Shown in pieces: positions 53,369-62,193 of a stretch of 64,000 nucleotides of DNA. The DNA is taken from NCBI RefSeq assembly GCF_016894345.1, contig NZ_CP069798.1:620001-684000 (forward strand). The letters are read 5' to 3'. The notes below the pieces were generated by a model. It was given only the letters and a program-made list of their open reading frames with translations. It made no database searches and had not been told where the DNA came from. The position numbers were made by a program, and so were the translations under genes. The stretch comes from Paralysiella testudinis (GTDB taxonomy: Bacteria; Pseudomonadota; Gammaproteobacteria; Burkholderiales; Neisseriaceae). Position 1 is the first letter of the stretch, and the number at the start of each line of letters is the position of its first letter.

Positions 53369-54584
53369 CTTGTTTGCCGTTGGGTAACAAAACATGCACT
53401 TGGCGTGGGCGCGCATCGGCATGGCGGTTGAGGAAAGCGTCGTGTTGTTGCTGGTTTTCTGCGGGAAACAAAGAGCAGGTAGCCAAAAGCAGGCGCCCGC
53501 CCGGTTTTAAGGTTTGCCATAAAGCATCCAGCATACCGGCCTGCTGTTGTGCCATTTTGGCGGCATCTTGCGGCTGGCGCAGCCATTTGATGTCGGGATG
53601 GCGCCGCGCCACACCGGAGGCGGTGCAGGGCACATCGGCCAAAATGGCATCAAATGGCTTGCCATCATACCATGTGTTGGTTTGTTGTGCGTCTGCAACA
53701 TGCAAGGTGGCGTGCAGGTTTAGGCGCTGTAAATTGTCGCTTACGCGCGACAAGCGTTGCGCATCCACATCAATGGCGGTGAGATTGCAGTCGGCCAGCT
53801 CCAATAAATGGCCGCTTTTGCCGCCGGGGGCGGCGCAGGCATCCAAAATCCGCTCGCCCGCTTGCGGGTTGAGCAAGGGCGCGGCTTGCTGAGCGCCCCA
53901 GTCTTGCACCGACACCCAGCCTTCGGCAAAGCCGGGAATGGCGCTCACCGGCAGCGGTTGTGCCAGCCGCACGGCGTAATCGCCCAGCGCATCGGCGGCA
54001 ATACCGGCTGCCTGCAAGGTGGCCAGATAGCTTTCGGCATTGCCGTGGCGGCGGTTAACGCGCAAGGTAAGCGGTGGGTGTTGCTGGAAAGCGGCGGCAA
54101 TATTGTGCCAATGCTGCGGATAATGGCGGCGCAAATCGGCCAGCCACCATGCGGGCAAGTTGTATTTGGCTTCTTCGTGCTGCAAGGCTGCCTGAACCAG
54201 ATGGTCTTGCTCGCGCAAAAAGCGGCGCAATACGGCATTGGCCAGATTTTTATATGCGGGCGCGGTTTTACCGGCTTGGCGCACCGCTTCGTTGACCACG
54301 GCATGGCTGGCGTTGCGGGTGAAGCGCAATTGATACAGCGCCACCATCAAAATACTGTGCACGGCAGCGGGCGGCGGCGTTTTGAGCATTTGCCGCAAAA
54401 GCTGCTGCAACAGCCCGCGCTGACGCTGGCAGCCGTAGGCCATGTCTTGCAAAGCGCCTTTTTCGGCAGGGCTTAATTGCGGATATTGCTGCCACAGCTC
54501 GGCCAGTACGTCGCTCAAATTGCGCCCGGCAGCCACGGCGGCCACGGTGTGTGCGGCCAGGCGCTGTGCCTGTGCCATGCTCAT
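53334..54584 (-). CDS. rsmB: 16S rRNA (cytosine-967-C5) methyltransferase
   Basis: 416 residues from ATG 54584, which overlaps the fmt stop by four bases; the longer in-frame ATG at 54725 lies inside fmt. An N-terminal NusB-like RNA-binding domain (about 1-140) and the methyltransferase domain: SAM motif [17 protein letters not shown], motif [20 protein letters not shown] with the releasing Cys, motif [13 protein letters not shown] with the catalytic Cys. It methylates C967 of 16S rRNA. Standard length and context (fmt-rsmB). Confidence 0.94.
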   Translation of the reverse strand: MSMAQAQRLAAHTVAAVAAGRNLSDVLAELWQQYPQLSPAEKGALQDMAYGCQRQRGLLQQLLRQMLKTPPPAAVHSILMVALYQLRFTRNASHAVVNEAVRQAGKTAPAYKNLANAVLRRFLREQDHLVQAALQHEEAKYNLPAWWLADLRRHYPQHWHNIAAAFQQHPPLTLRVNRRHGNAESYLATLQAAGIAADALGDYAVRLAQPLPVSAIPGFAEGWVSVQDWGAQQAAPLLNPQAGERILDACAAPGGKSGHLLELADCNLTAIDVDAQRLSRVSDNLQRLNLHATLHVADAQQTNTWYDGKPFDAILADVPCTASGVARRHPDIKWLRQPQDAAKMAQQQAGMLDALWQTLKPGGRLLLATCSLFPAENQQQHDAFLNRHADARPRQVHVLLPNGKQDGFYYALIDKA

Positions 54585-55522
54585 GCTTGCGGCTCCGGTT
54601 GCGCCAGCACGCTGCCGGGAGCGATGGGCTTGCCCGCCACAAAGGCCGCTACCGGCATGGCTTTGCCACCGGCAGCCTGTACCTGCTGTAAAGACAAGGC
54701 TTGCTCGCCGCAGGCAACAATCCACTGCCCTGCTTCACCGGCCAATACCGTACCGGCGGCGCCGTGTTGGTTAACCACGGCAGCTTGCCAGATTTTTAGC
54801 GGCTGCTGTTGCCATGTGGTCCAAGCGCCGGGCACGGGATTGAAGGCGCGGATTTGGCGCTCAATCACGCTGGCGGGTTGGTGCCAGTCGATTTGGGCTT
54901 CGGCTTTGCTCAGTTTATGGGCGTAGGTAATGCCGGTTTGTGGCTGAGGTGTGGGCTGTAGGTTGTCCAACTGTTGTAAATCCGCAACAATTGCGCGTGC
55001 GCCGATTTGTGCCAAGGCATCGTGCACGGTTTGGGCAGTATCGGTGGGCTGAATGGCATAGCGATGGGTGCTGACAATGGCACCGGTGTCCAGCCCGGCG
55101 TCCATCTGCATAATGCACACGCCGGTTTCGGCATCGCCGGCAGCAATGGCGCGCTGAATGGGGGCAGCACCGCGCCAACGCGGCAGCAAAGAGGCGTGGA
55201 TGTTCAGGCAGCCTCGGCGCGGAATGGCGAGGATTTCGGCGGGCAGCAGCAGGCCGTAGGCGGCCACCACCATCACATCGGCTTGTTGTGCGGCCAAGAG
55301 TGCGGCAGCTTCGGCGTTGCGCAAGGAGGCGGGTTGCGCCAGCGGCAAACCCAGCGCTTGGGCGGCTTGTTTTACCGGGCTGGCTTGCAGCTTCATGCCG
55401 CGGCCTTTGGGGCGGTCGGGCTGGGTGAGCACCAGCACCACGTCAAAACCGGCAGCGGCAATGGCGTGTAGGGCGGTGGCGGCAAAGTCGGGGGTGCCGG
55501 CAAAAATCACTTTGGTGGTCAT
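54581..55522 (-). CDS. fmt: Methionyl-tRNA formyltransferase
   Basis: 313 residues, normal length. [17 protein letters not shown] at the N terminus, [20 protein letters not shown] with the catalytic Asn/His, [11 protein letters not shown], and the C-terminal OB-like domain. It formylates initiator Met-tRNA using 10-formyl-THF. It follows def by 75 bp and is coupled to rsmB by a four-base overlap. One DUS lies within the gene (about 55203-55214). Confidence 0.96.
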   Translation of the reverse strand: MTTKVIFAGTPDFAATALHAIAAAGFDVVLVLTQPDRPKGRGMKLQASPVKQAAQALGLPLAQPASLRNAEAAALLAAQQADVMVVAAYGLLLPAEILAIPRRGCLNIHASLLPRWRGAAPIQRAIAAGDAETGVCIMQMDAGLDTGAIVSTHRYAIQPTDTAQTVHDALAQIGARAIVADLQQLDNLQPTPQPQTGITYAHKLSKAEAQIDWHQPASVIERQIRAFNPVPGAWTTWQQQPLKIWQAAVVNQHGAAGTVLAGEAGQWIVACGEQALSLQQVQAAGGKAMPVAAFVAGKPIAPGSVLAQPEPQA

Positions 55523-55597
55523 GGGCGGGTTTCTTGGTGGATAAGCAGGCGGCTATTGGTTTTCAGGCAGCCTTGGAGCAGGTGCGTTGGCTGTATT

Positions 55598-56101
55598 TTA
55601 TAGCGTGGTGCGGCTGCGCTTTTTCATTTTGGTTTTGATGCGCTCTTGCTTCAGTTTGGACAGGTATTCCACAAATACTTTACCCGCCAAATGATCCAGT
55701 TCGTGCTGAATGCAGATGGCGAGCAAGCCGTCGGCTTCTAGGGTGAAGGGCTGGCCGTGTTCGTCAAGCGCTTCTACGGTAATGGTTTCGGCGCGGGTGA
55801 CGGTGTCGTAAATACCCGGTACGCTCAGGCAGCCTTCTTCGTAGGTGGTTTCGCCATTTTTATGGGTGATGGTGGGGTTGATAAACACCCGCAGTTGGTT
55901 GTGTTCTTCGGTTAAATCCATCACCACCACGCGTTCGTGCACGTTCACTTGGGTGGCGGCCAAGCCGATGCCACGTGCGGCATACATGGTTTCGGCCATA
56001 TCGGCCACCAAAGTGCGGATGCGTTCATCCACTGCGGCCACCGGTTTGGCCACAATATGTAAACGTTCGTCGGGATAATGTAATATATTCAATAAAGCCA
56101 T
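55598..56101 (-). CDS. def: Peptide deformylase
   Basis: 167 residues, the usual length. All three motifs are present: [18 protein letters not shown] and [12 protein letters not shown], which supply the metal ligands (Cys, two His) and the catalytic Glu. It removes the formyl group from nascent proteins, pairing logically with fmt next to it. The C-terminal tail is lysine/arginine-rich ([14 protein letters not shown]), as in ribosome-binding deformylases. Divergent from the LysM gene across 170 bp. Confidence 0.97.
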   Translation of the reverse strand: MALLNILHYPDERLHIVAKPVAAVDERIRTLVADMAETMYAARGIGLAATQVNVHERVVVMDLTEEHNQLRVFINPTITHKNGETTYEEGCLSVPGIYDTVTRAETITVEALDEHGQPFTLEADGLLAICIQHELDHLAGKVFVEYLSKLKQERIKTKMKKRSRTTL

Positions 56102-56271
56102 GTTGTCTGCTTCTCAGGTGGGGAAACAGTAGATTATCGACCCAGATGGTGCAAAATCTGCTGCATTCTTCAGAATTATTTGATAAATGGTCTAGCGCAG
56201 TTAACAGGAAATAGCCTAATATTCAGGGTATTTAAACAAAAATAAATAATCATTAACGTAAGGGAAGACCC

Positions 56272-57534
56272 ATGCAAAAACGCATTATAACCTTGCTGTG
56301 CGCTGTTGGCTTGGCTTTGTCCGCCCCGGCCATGGCGCAAATGAAATTACGCTCGGATGCCCCGGCACGCTATGAAGTGAAAAGCGGCGATACTTTGTGG
56401 AGCATTTCCGGCAAATACCTCTATCAGCCGTGGCAGTGGCCGAAATTGTGGGGCGCCAACCGCGACAACATCCGCAACCCGCACCTGATTTACCCGGGGC
56501 AGGTACTGGTATTGCATTATGTAGACGGCGAGCCGCGCTTGGGTTTTGACGGCGGCAACGACGCCATCCCCACAGTCAAACTCTCACCGCGCGTGCGTGA
56601 GGTGTCGTCCGGCTACGGTATTGCCACCATCAATGTCAATTTCTACCGCATGTTTATGCAGCATCCGCAGATAATTGACCAGATGCAAACCCAAAATGCC
56701 CCGCGCCTAGTGGCAGGCCCCGATAACCGTCTGCTCTACAGCAAGGGCGATCGCGTTTATGCCGATGGCGTGACCGAGCCGGGAAAATACTTTGTATACC
56801 GTGCGGTAAAAGATGTGCTGGATCCGGATACCGGCAAATATCTGGGGCAAGAAGTGGTGTTCAGCGGTGAGCTGATGACCCAGCCGGTACGCCAAAGTGC
56901 GCTGGAAGGCCGCAGTGACACCGATGCTCAAAACCTGAAAAAAGGCGAATACTACACCCGCCTGCATCCTTTGCTGAAAGTGCCCACCGAAACTGCGCAA
57001 GCGCTGATGATAACCGAAGCCGTATCGGAAATCCGCAATGGTGACTACCTGCTCAAAGTGACTGATGAGGGCGATGCCTTCAATATGATGCCGCATGCGC
57101 CGGAAAAAGCGATTGATGCCAAAATCGTGTCGGTGATGGACGGCATTATTGAAGCCGGGCCTTACCAAACCATCACTTTAAACAAAGGCAGTGCCGACGG
57201 CTTGGATAAGGGATCCGTGTTAAGCTTGTATAAACGCAGCAAGCAGATACGCACCCGGCTGGAAGATCGCCCCGGCGGCAGCAAATCGGTGGTGAAATAC
57301 CTGAGTATCCCGGCTGAAGAAGTGGGCTTGGCGATGGTTTACCGCGCAGGAGAGCATGTGTCGTCGGCGATTATTCTGGATGCCAAAACCAATGTGCAGG
57401 TGGGTGATTTGGTCACCAACCCCGGCCATGATTTGGACGATATGCCCTATAATTACGAGCACGTGCCCAATACGCCGCAAGACCCGCACAACTATAAGCA
57501 TGAGCAATTTGATATCCGCAGCAACATCAAATAA
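56272..57534 (+). CDS. Secreted LysM-domain protein
   Basis: 420 residues. A signal peptide ends near AMAQ (about residue 23). One LysM domain follows (about 34-85: YEVKSGDTLWSISGKYLYQP, then NPHLIYPGQVLVL) that binds peptidoglycan glycan chains. The remaining 330 residues are a beta-rich region of unknown fold found in beta-proteobacterial homologues next to def or dprA. It is likely periplasmic, linked to the cell wall. ATG is preceded by AAGGGAAG. A mild KH/Asn-rich tail ends at NIK. Enzymatic motifs were not seen. Confidence 0.9.
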   Translation: MQKRIITLLCAVGLALSAPAMAQMKLRSDAPARYEVKSGDTLWSISGKYLYQPWQWPKLWGANRDNIRNPHLIYPGQVLVLHYVDGEPRLGFDGGNDAIPTVKLSPRVREVSSGYGIATINVNFYRMFMQHPQIIDQMQTQNAPRLVAGPDNRLLYSKGDRVYADGVTEPGKYFVYRAVKDVLDPDTGKYLGQEVVFSGELMTQPVRQSALEGRSDTDAQNLKKGEYYTRLHPLLKVPTETAQALMITEAVSEIRNGDYLLKVTDEGDAFNMMPHAPEKAIDAKIVSVMDGIIEAGPYQTITLNKGSADGLDKGSVLSLYKRSKQIRTRLEDRPGGSKSVVKYLSIPAEEVGLAMVYRAGEHVSSAIILDAKTNVQVGDLVTNPGHDLDDMPYNYEHVPNTPQDPHNYKHEQFDIRSNIK

Positions 57535-57558
57535 AGCGGCTGCCTGAAATTGGATAGG

Positions 57559-57595
57559 AAAAAGCACAACCGATGAATTTGGGTTGTGCTTTTTT
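57559..57595 (+). terminator. Terminator after the LysM gene, copy 1
   Basis: AAAAAGCACAACC (57559-57571) pairs with GGTTGTGCTTTTT (57582 on), followed by more T. Bidirectional in form. Confidence 0.88.
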
Positions 57596-57649
57596 GTTTT
57601 AGGCTGCCTGAAGCGTTATGTTAACGATAAGGTAAAGTAAGCAGGATTG

Positions 57650-57686
57650 AAAAAAGCACAACCGCCATCATGGGTTGTGCTTTTTT
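57650..57686. terminator. Second copy of the same terminator
   Basis: AAAAAAGCACAACC (57650-57663) with GGTTGTGCTTTTTT (57673-57686); the loop differs from copy 1. Both copies are bidirectional, so the right one probably serves the acyl-CoA dehydrogenase gene on the minus strand. An inverted DUS pair with one variant copy (AGGCTACCTGAA, 57713-57724) follows. Confidence 0.85.
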
Positions 57687-57744
57687 GTTTTCAGGCAGCC
57701 TATTGATATATTAGGCTACCTGAAAACGCCACATTCAATATGAT

Positions 57745-59526
57745 TTAAAACGACTCCAGCGGCACCGCCAATAGCGCCGGGCTGCCGCTGTGTACCAAGG
57801 CGGCATGGGTGTGGATTTGCGGCAATACTTGGGTGAAATACACCTGGGTAACGTGCTGCTGGGTTTGGTAGAAGTCTTCGCCCAATGGCGCATTGGCGGC
57901 ATCAGCCAGTGCGTCTTGTGCCGCCAAATGGGCGCGTGCCAGTGCCACCGCACCCAAGGTGCAGCCCATCTGGTTTAGATAAGCATTGGAGGCGGCAGCA
58001 GCCAGCTCGGGATTGCTGGTCATTTGCGCCAGAATATCGGCCACGCTTTGCTCGGCCAGTGCCAATGCTTGTTGCAGCTGCGCGCCCAGTTCGGCATCAA
58101 CGGTGGCCAATTTGGCGGCCACGCTTTGGCCGTCGGCCAGCAGCGCACGCGCCACGGCACCGCCGTCGGCAGCGGTTTTGCGGCCAATCAAATCCAGCGC
58201 TTGAATGCCGTTGGCACCTTCGTAAATCGGGGTGATGCGCACATCGCGTACATATTGCGCCGCGCCGGTTTCTTCCACATAGCCCATGCCGCCATACACC
58301 TGCATGGCCAAGTTGGTGAGCACGGTGCCGTTGTCGGTACACCATGATTTCACAATCGGAATCAGGAAGTTCAGCACTGCTTCGGCACGCGCGGCTTCGT
58401 CGGCATTGGGGTGGCCGTGGGCGGTGTCGATGGCGGCGGCGGCCTGCATGTAGAGCGCACGCTGGGCGGCGAGGGTGGCTTTTTGTACCAGCAGCATACG
58501 GCGTACATCGGGGTGGTGGATGATGGTGACTGGGGTTTTGCTGTGGCCGCCGATGTCGCGGCTTTGCACGCGTTCGCGCGCATAGGCCAAGGCGGCCTGA
58601 TAAGCGCGCTCGGCCACGGCATGGCCTTCCACGCCCACGCCCAAACGGGCATGGTTCATCATGGTAAACATATACATCAGGCCTTTACCGGCTTCGCCAA
58701 TCAAATAGCCTTCGGCTTCGTCGAACTGCATCACGCACGTGGGGCTGGCGTGGATGCCCAGCTTGTGCTCCAAGCCCACTGCGTGCGCCGCATTGCGCGC
58801 GCCCAAGCTGCCGTCGGCATTCACCAGATATTTGGGCACGATAAACAGCGAAATACCTTTGACGCCGGCGGGCGCATCCGGCAGGCGCGCCAGCACCAAA
58901 TGAATCACGTTTTCGGTGAGCTCTTGGTCGCCCCAAGTGATGAAGATTTTTTGGCCGGACACGGCATAGGCGCCGTTGTCTTTGGGTACGGCTTTGCTGG
59001 CCACTTGTGCCAAATCGGTGCCTGCTTGCGGCTCGGTGAGGTTCATGGTGCCGCTCCACAAGCCTTGGCTCATATTGGGCAGATAGGTTTGTTTTTGCTC
59101 ATCGCTGGCGTGGCTGAGAATGGCTTCGATGGCACCCAAGGTGAGCATCGGCAATAAGGAAAAGGCCAGATTGGCCGAACACCACATTTCTTCACAGGCC
59201 GCCGACACCACCGCAGGCAGGCCTTGGCCGCCGTAATCGGCCGGGGCGCGCAAGCCCAGCCAGCCGGCATCGCGATAGGCGGCAAAGGCTTGTGCCAAAT
59301 CGGGGTGGGTAAGCACTTTGCCGTCCACCAGCCGGGCGCCGTTCAAATCGCCGGTGCGGTTGGTGGGCGCCAGCTCCTGTTCGGCAAATTTGCCTGCTTC
59401 TTCCAACACCGCGTCTACAGTATCTTGATCCAAACCGGCGGCGCTGGGCAGCGCCAGTATTTCAGGCAGCCTACCGTGTACTTGCAGGGCAAAGCGCAGT
59501 TCATTGACAGGGGCGTGGTAAATCAT
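57745..59526 (-). CDS. Acyl-CoA dehydrogenase, large DmdC-like type
   Basis: 593 residues from ATG 59526 (MIYHAPVNELRFALQVHG), with GGAGAAGAG just upstream; longer in-frame starts would run through the promoter region. FAD-binding segments: GTMNLTEPQAGTDLAQV and KIFITWGDQELTENVIHL; the catalytic Glu is in PIYEGANGIQALDLIGRKTA. The extra N-terminal region and C-terminal domain (about 470-593) are typical of the 590-residue group that includes DmdC and FadE-like enzymes acting on short or medium acyl-CoA. Membrane not required. It stands alone and is divergent from the efflux operon. Confidence 0.9.
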   Translation of the reverse strand: MIYHAPVNELRFALQVHGRLPEILALPSAAGLDQDTVDAVLEEAGKFAEQELAPTNRTGDLNGARLVDGKVLTHPDLAQAFAAYRDAGWLGLRAPADYGGQGLPAVVSAACEEMWCSANLAFSLLPMLTLGAIEAILSHASDEQKQTYLPNMSQGLWSGTMNLTEPQAGTDLAQVASKAVPKDNGAYAVSGQKIFITWGDQELTENVIHLVLARLPDAPAGVKGISLFIVPKYLVNADGSLGARNAAHAVGLEHKLGIHASPTCVMQFDEAEGYLIGEAGKGLMYMFTMMNHARLGVGVEGHAVAERAYQAALAYARERVQSRDIGGHSKTPVTIIHHPDVRRMLLVQKATLAAQRALYMQAAAAIDTAHGHPNADEAARAEAVLNFLIPIVKSWCTDNGTVLTNLAMQVYGGMGYVEETGAAQYVRDVRITPIYEGANGIQALDLIGRKTAADGGAVARALLADGQSVAAKLATVDAELGAQLQQALALAEQSVADILAQMTSNPELAAAASNAYLNQMGCTLGAVALARAHLAAQDALADAANAPLGEDFYQTQQHVTQVYFTQVLPQIHTHAALVHSGSPALLAVPLESF

Positions 59527-59573
59527 GTTCTCTTCTCCAAGTAAGGGGTTGTTGTGGTTATGGATGGTTGGCA

Positions 59574-59591
59574 CAAGTATGGCTATACTTG
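59574..59591. promoter_or_regulatory. Operator-like palindrome CAAGTAT-N4-ATACTTG
   Basis: A perfect 7-bp inverted repeat with a four-base centre, 48 bp before the acyl-CoA dehydrogenase start on the minus strand and about 110 bp before the MarR promoter. The size and spacing fit a site for a dimeric regulator. Which protein binds it is not known; the neighbouring MarR-type protein is one candidate. Confidence 0.5.
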
Positions 59592-59681
59592 TTTTGATGT
59601 TGAAACCCAGCATAACAAATCGGCACGGCTTTGAATACGTTTCAGGCAGCCTACCGGGCAAGGAAATTAAAGTGTTTGCCC

Positions 59682-59710
59682 TTGCTTATGGTAACGGCAG
59701 TTACTATAAT
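59682..59710 (+). promoter_or_regulatory. Promoter of the MarR-efflux operon
   Basis: TTGCTT (59682-59687), a 17-bp spacer, TATAAT (59705-59710). Transcription should begin near 59717, giving a leader of about 23 bases. Confidence 0.72.
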
Positions 59711-59739
59711 CCACATTTGTTTATCTGGAAAACCAAGCC

Positions 59740-60267
59740 ATGCCGCCCGAGGCTGCCCAACTGCACCATGCCTTGCAGTCTTTATCGCAACAAATCCCCG
59801 GTATGGAGGTGGATTTGATTCTGCATGGCCGCCTGATCCGCCAGCTGGCGGTGCGCACCACCCAATGTTTTAACGAATGCCTCAAACAGCACGGCCTTAC
59901 CGAAAGCCTGTGGTATGCCTTATTGGCGGTGTATGCGCACCCGCAACATGCCTTATTACCCTCGGAATTAAGCGAAATACTCGATTTAACCCGCACCAGC
60001 GCCACCCGTTTGTCGGACGAGTTGGTGCAGCAAGGTTGGGTCGAACGGCGCTCGCATCGTGATGACCGCCGCAAAATCACCCTGCATCTCACCGCGGCGG
60101 GCGAGGCCAAAATCCACCATGTCAGCCCGTACACCAATGCCTTGCGCCACCAATTGTGGTCAGGCTTGGCCGAGCCTGAGCGCCAACAATTGCACGGCTT
60201 GCTGCAAAAACTCCTTCACCAACTGGACGTTGCCGACACCACGGCGGCAACGCAAGAAAGCGCCTAA
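59740..60267 (+). CDS. MarR-family regulator (FarR/EmrR-like)
   Basis: 175 residues. The winged helix domain has LPSELSEILDLTRTSATRLS (recognition helix region), ELVQQGWVERRSHRDDRRKI (wing) and LHLTAAGEA, flanked by dimerising helices. MarR-type repressors of this kind release DNA on binding fatty acids or aromatic compounds. It heads an operon with an outer-membrane channel and an EmrAB pair, like EmrR in E. coli and functionally like FarR of gonococcus, so it probably represses this pump. ATG overlaps no other gene; the stop is two bases before the NodT gene. Confidence 0.88.
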   Translation: MPPEAAQLHHALQSLSQQIPGMEVDLILHGRLIRQLAVRTTQCFNECLKQHGLTESLWYALLAVYAHPQHALLPSELSEILDLTRTSATRLSDELVQQGWVERRSHRDDRRKITLHLTAAGEAKIHHVSPYTNALRHQLWSGLAEPERQQLHGLLQKLLHQLDVADTTAATQESA

Positions 60268-60269
60268 CC

Positions 60270-61709
60270 ATGCCCAACCACCCCAGTCGTGCTGCTTTAC
60301 TGCGCAATCTGAGTGTGCTCACTGCAAGCTGCGTGCTGGCCGCCTGCGCCCACACCGGCAGCCAAAAAACACCGGATACTCCCTATACCGCATCGCAACT
60401 GGGTTTGGCGGCCGGTCAAACCGCTGCCGTGGAAGCACAGTGGTGGCGCCAATTGCAACAGCCGGTGCTGGATCAATTGATGGCACAGGCGTTGGCGCAA
60501 GCGCCGGATTTGCGCGTGGCCGAAGCGCGCTTGCGGCAGGCCGAAGCCCAATGGCGCGGCAGCCGCGGTGAGGGCGGTCTGCAAGTGGGTGCTGGCATCA
60601 GCGGCGGCAGTTTTTACTTGTCGCCCAAGCCCGACGCCAGCCGCATTGGCGAGAGCAGCAGCCATGTCTTCACCACTGCTGCCGCCATGCTGCAAGCATC
60701 GTATGCCTTCGATTTTTGGGGCAAGCAGAAAAACACCGTTCAGGCAGCCTTGGGGCGGCGCACGGCCGCGGCTTTGCAAACCGAACAAGCCCGTTTGCTG
60801 CTGGCGCAAGCCGTGGTGGCTCAATACACCCAGTGGCAGCGCTTAAACCAACAACAAGCTGTGCTGGCCAAACGCATTGCCGTCAACGAAGCCGGGCAAC
60901 AACTGCTGGCCGCGCGCGCGCAGGCCGGTTTGATTCCCGCCAGTGCGGTTTATCCGCAGCAACAGGCTTTGTTGCAATTGCAGGCGGCGCAGCAAGCGGT
61001 GCAGACGGAAACGGCGCGGGTGCGCCACAGCCTAGCCGCCTTGAGCGGGCAAGCACCCGATGCGCTGGCCAACACCGCACCAGCGCCGTTGGGCAACACG
61101 CCTGCGGTGGCGGTGGGCAGCCTGAAAGCCGATATTTTGGGGCAACGGCCGGATATTGCCGCCCAGCGCGCCTTATTGCAATCGCGCCGCTACAGTGTGG
61201 CTGCAGCCAAGGCTGAATTTTATCCCAACATCGAAATCAAAGGCTTGGCCGGTTTTGCCCACATCGACGCTTTCGACTTGCTCAGCGGCAATTCGCGTTT
61301 TGCCGGATTGATGCCCGCCATCAGCTTGCCGATTTTTACTTCAGGCAGCCTGCAAGCCAATTTGGCCGCTAAAAATGCCCAATATGACGAACAAGTGGCG
61401 GTATACGACCAAACCGTGCTGACCGCTTTGCAGCAGGCCGCCGATGCGGTGAGCCAATACCAAAGCAGCGGCACTGCCGTGTCCTTGCAGCAGCAAGCCT
61501 GGCAAGTGGCGCAAAAACGCGCCGCCGCCAGCGCCCGGCGCGTGCGTGCAGGGCTAGACAACGGCATTATTCGCTTGCAGCAAGAAGACGCCGCCTTGGC
61601 CGCACACAGCGATTACCTTGATGCCGCCGCTGGCCATCAGCAGGCTTGGAATCAGCTTCAGGCAGCCTTGGGCGGTGGTTTTCAGGCTGAGCAAAGTGGT
61701 GATGAATAG
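60270..61709 (+). CDS. NodT-family outer-membrane efflux lipoprotein
   Basis: 479 residues. Lipobox LAAC with Cys26. Two OEP repeats: the first around ALAQAPDLRVAEARLRQAEA, the second around DILGQRPDIAAQRALLQSRR, then FYPNIEIKGLAG; long coiled coils and beta strands form a TolC-like trimer channel. It follows marR by two bases. Gonococcal FarAB borrows MtrE as outer channel; here the operon has its own. Several DUS copies lie within the gene (about 60740, 61341, 61656), each encoding a VQAA-, SGSL- or LQAA-like stretch. Confidence 0.92.
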   Translation: MPNHPSRAALLRNLSVLTASCVLAACAHTGSQKTPDTPYTASQLGLAAGQTAAVEAQWWRQLQQPVLDQLMAQALAQAPDLRVAEARLRQAEAQWRGSRGEGGLQVGAGISGGSFYLSPKPDASRIGESSSHVFTTAAAMLQASYAFDFWGKQKNTVQAALGRRTAAALQTEQARLLLAQAVVAQYTQWQRLNQQQAVLAKRIAVNEAGQQLLAARAQAGLIPASAVYPQQQALLQLQAAQQAVQTETARVRHSLAALSGQAPDALANTAPAPLGNTPAVAVGSLKADILGQRPDIAAQRALLQSRRYSVAAAKAEFYPNIEIKGLAGFAHIDAFDLLSGNSRFAGLMPAISLPIFTSGSLQANLAAKNAQYDEQVAVYDQTVLTALQQAADAVSQYQSSGTAVSLQQQAWQVAQKRAAASARRVRAGLDNGIIRLQQEDAALAAHSDYLDAAAGHQQAWNQLQAALGGGFQAEQSGDE

Positions 61710-62193
61710 CTGGAGGGGGCGCCTGTTTATTAAGGCTGCCTGAAAGTTAAAACCGTCATTGCCGAACTGGATTCGGCAATCCATTGCCAAACGAAGTGCA
61801 ACGAAGCGGATGATTTTAAAAACAGGTTGTGTTTTTATGCATTTTTTATCGTTTTACTTTGCGCTTCATGGCCGCGCGGCCACTTACTTTTCTTTGCTTC
61901 GCCAAAGCAAAGTAAGCAAAAGAAAGGCGACCCCGGTTGCAGGTTTGGCTATGCCAAACTTCCCTCACTGCACATGCTTTTGGCGGCGGGCGCTAGTCGC
62001 TGCGCTCCGGACCGCCCTTATTTCCGCCAAAACCACGTTCCGTTCGGCTGCGCCAAGGGGAAGGCTGCACGGATTATGAGTTGCAGATAGCTTAAACAAA
62101 ATAATTTCAAATGGTTGAACTTTAAATAAATATTTAATTTAAACAAATAACTTGAACCCACATCATTAACTTGATTCCCACGAGACCCAAACC
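61710..62193. other. Gap in the efflux operon with a repeat-like insertion
   Basis: 484 bp. After a DUS at about 61731, the stretch 61844-62070 looks like inserted repeat DNA. It has a GCCGCGCGGC palindrome, TTTGCTTCGCCAAAGCAAAG, TTTGGCTATGCCAAA and further GC-rich palindromes, and its open frames look like chance. 62100-62160 is AT-rich and may hold a second promoter for emrA. No gene is supported. Confidence 0.6.
62121..62143. promoter_or_regulatory. AT-rich inverted repeat before emrA
   Basis: TTTAAAT (62121-62127) and ATTTAAA (62137-62143) surround AAATATTTA, itself nearly symmetrical. It lies 51 bp before the emrA start and is a candidate binding site for the MarR-type regulator or for IHF. 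Confidence 0.4.

Noticed and set aside
61759-62079. Plus-strand frame of 106 codons between nodT and emrA
   Set aside because: No ribosome binding site; the sequence is a run of palindromes, and the product looks like translated repeat DNA.
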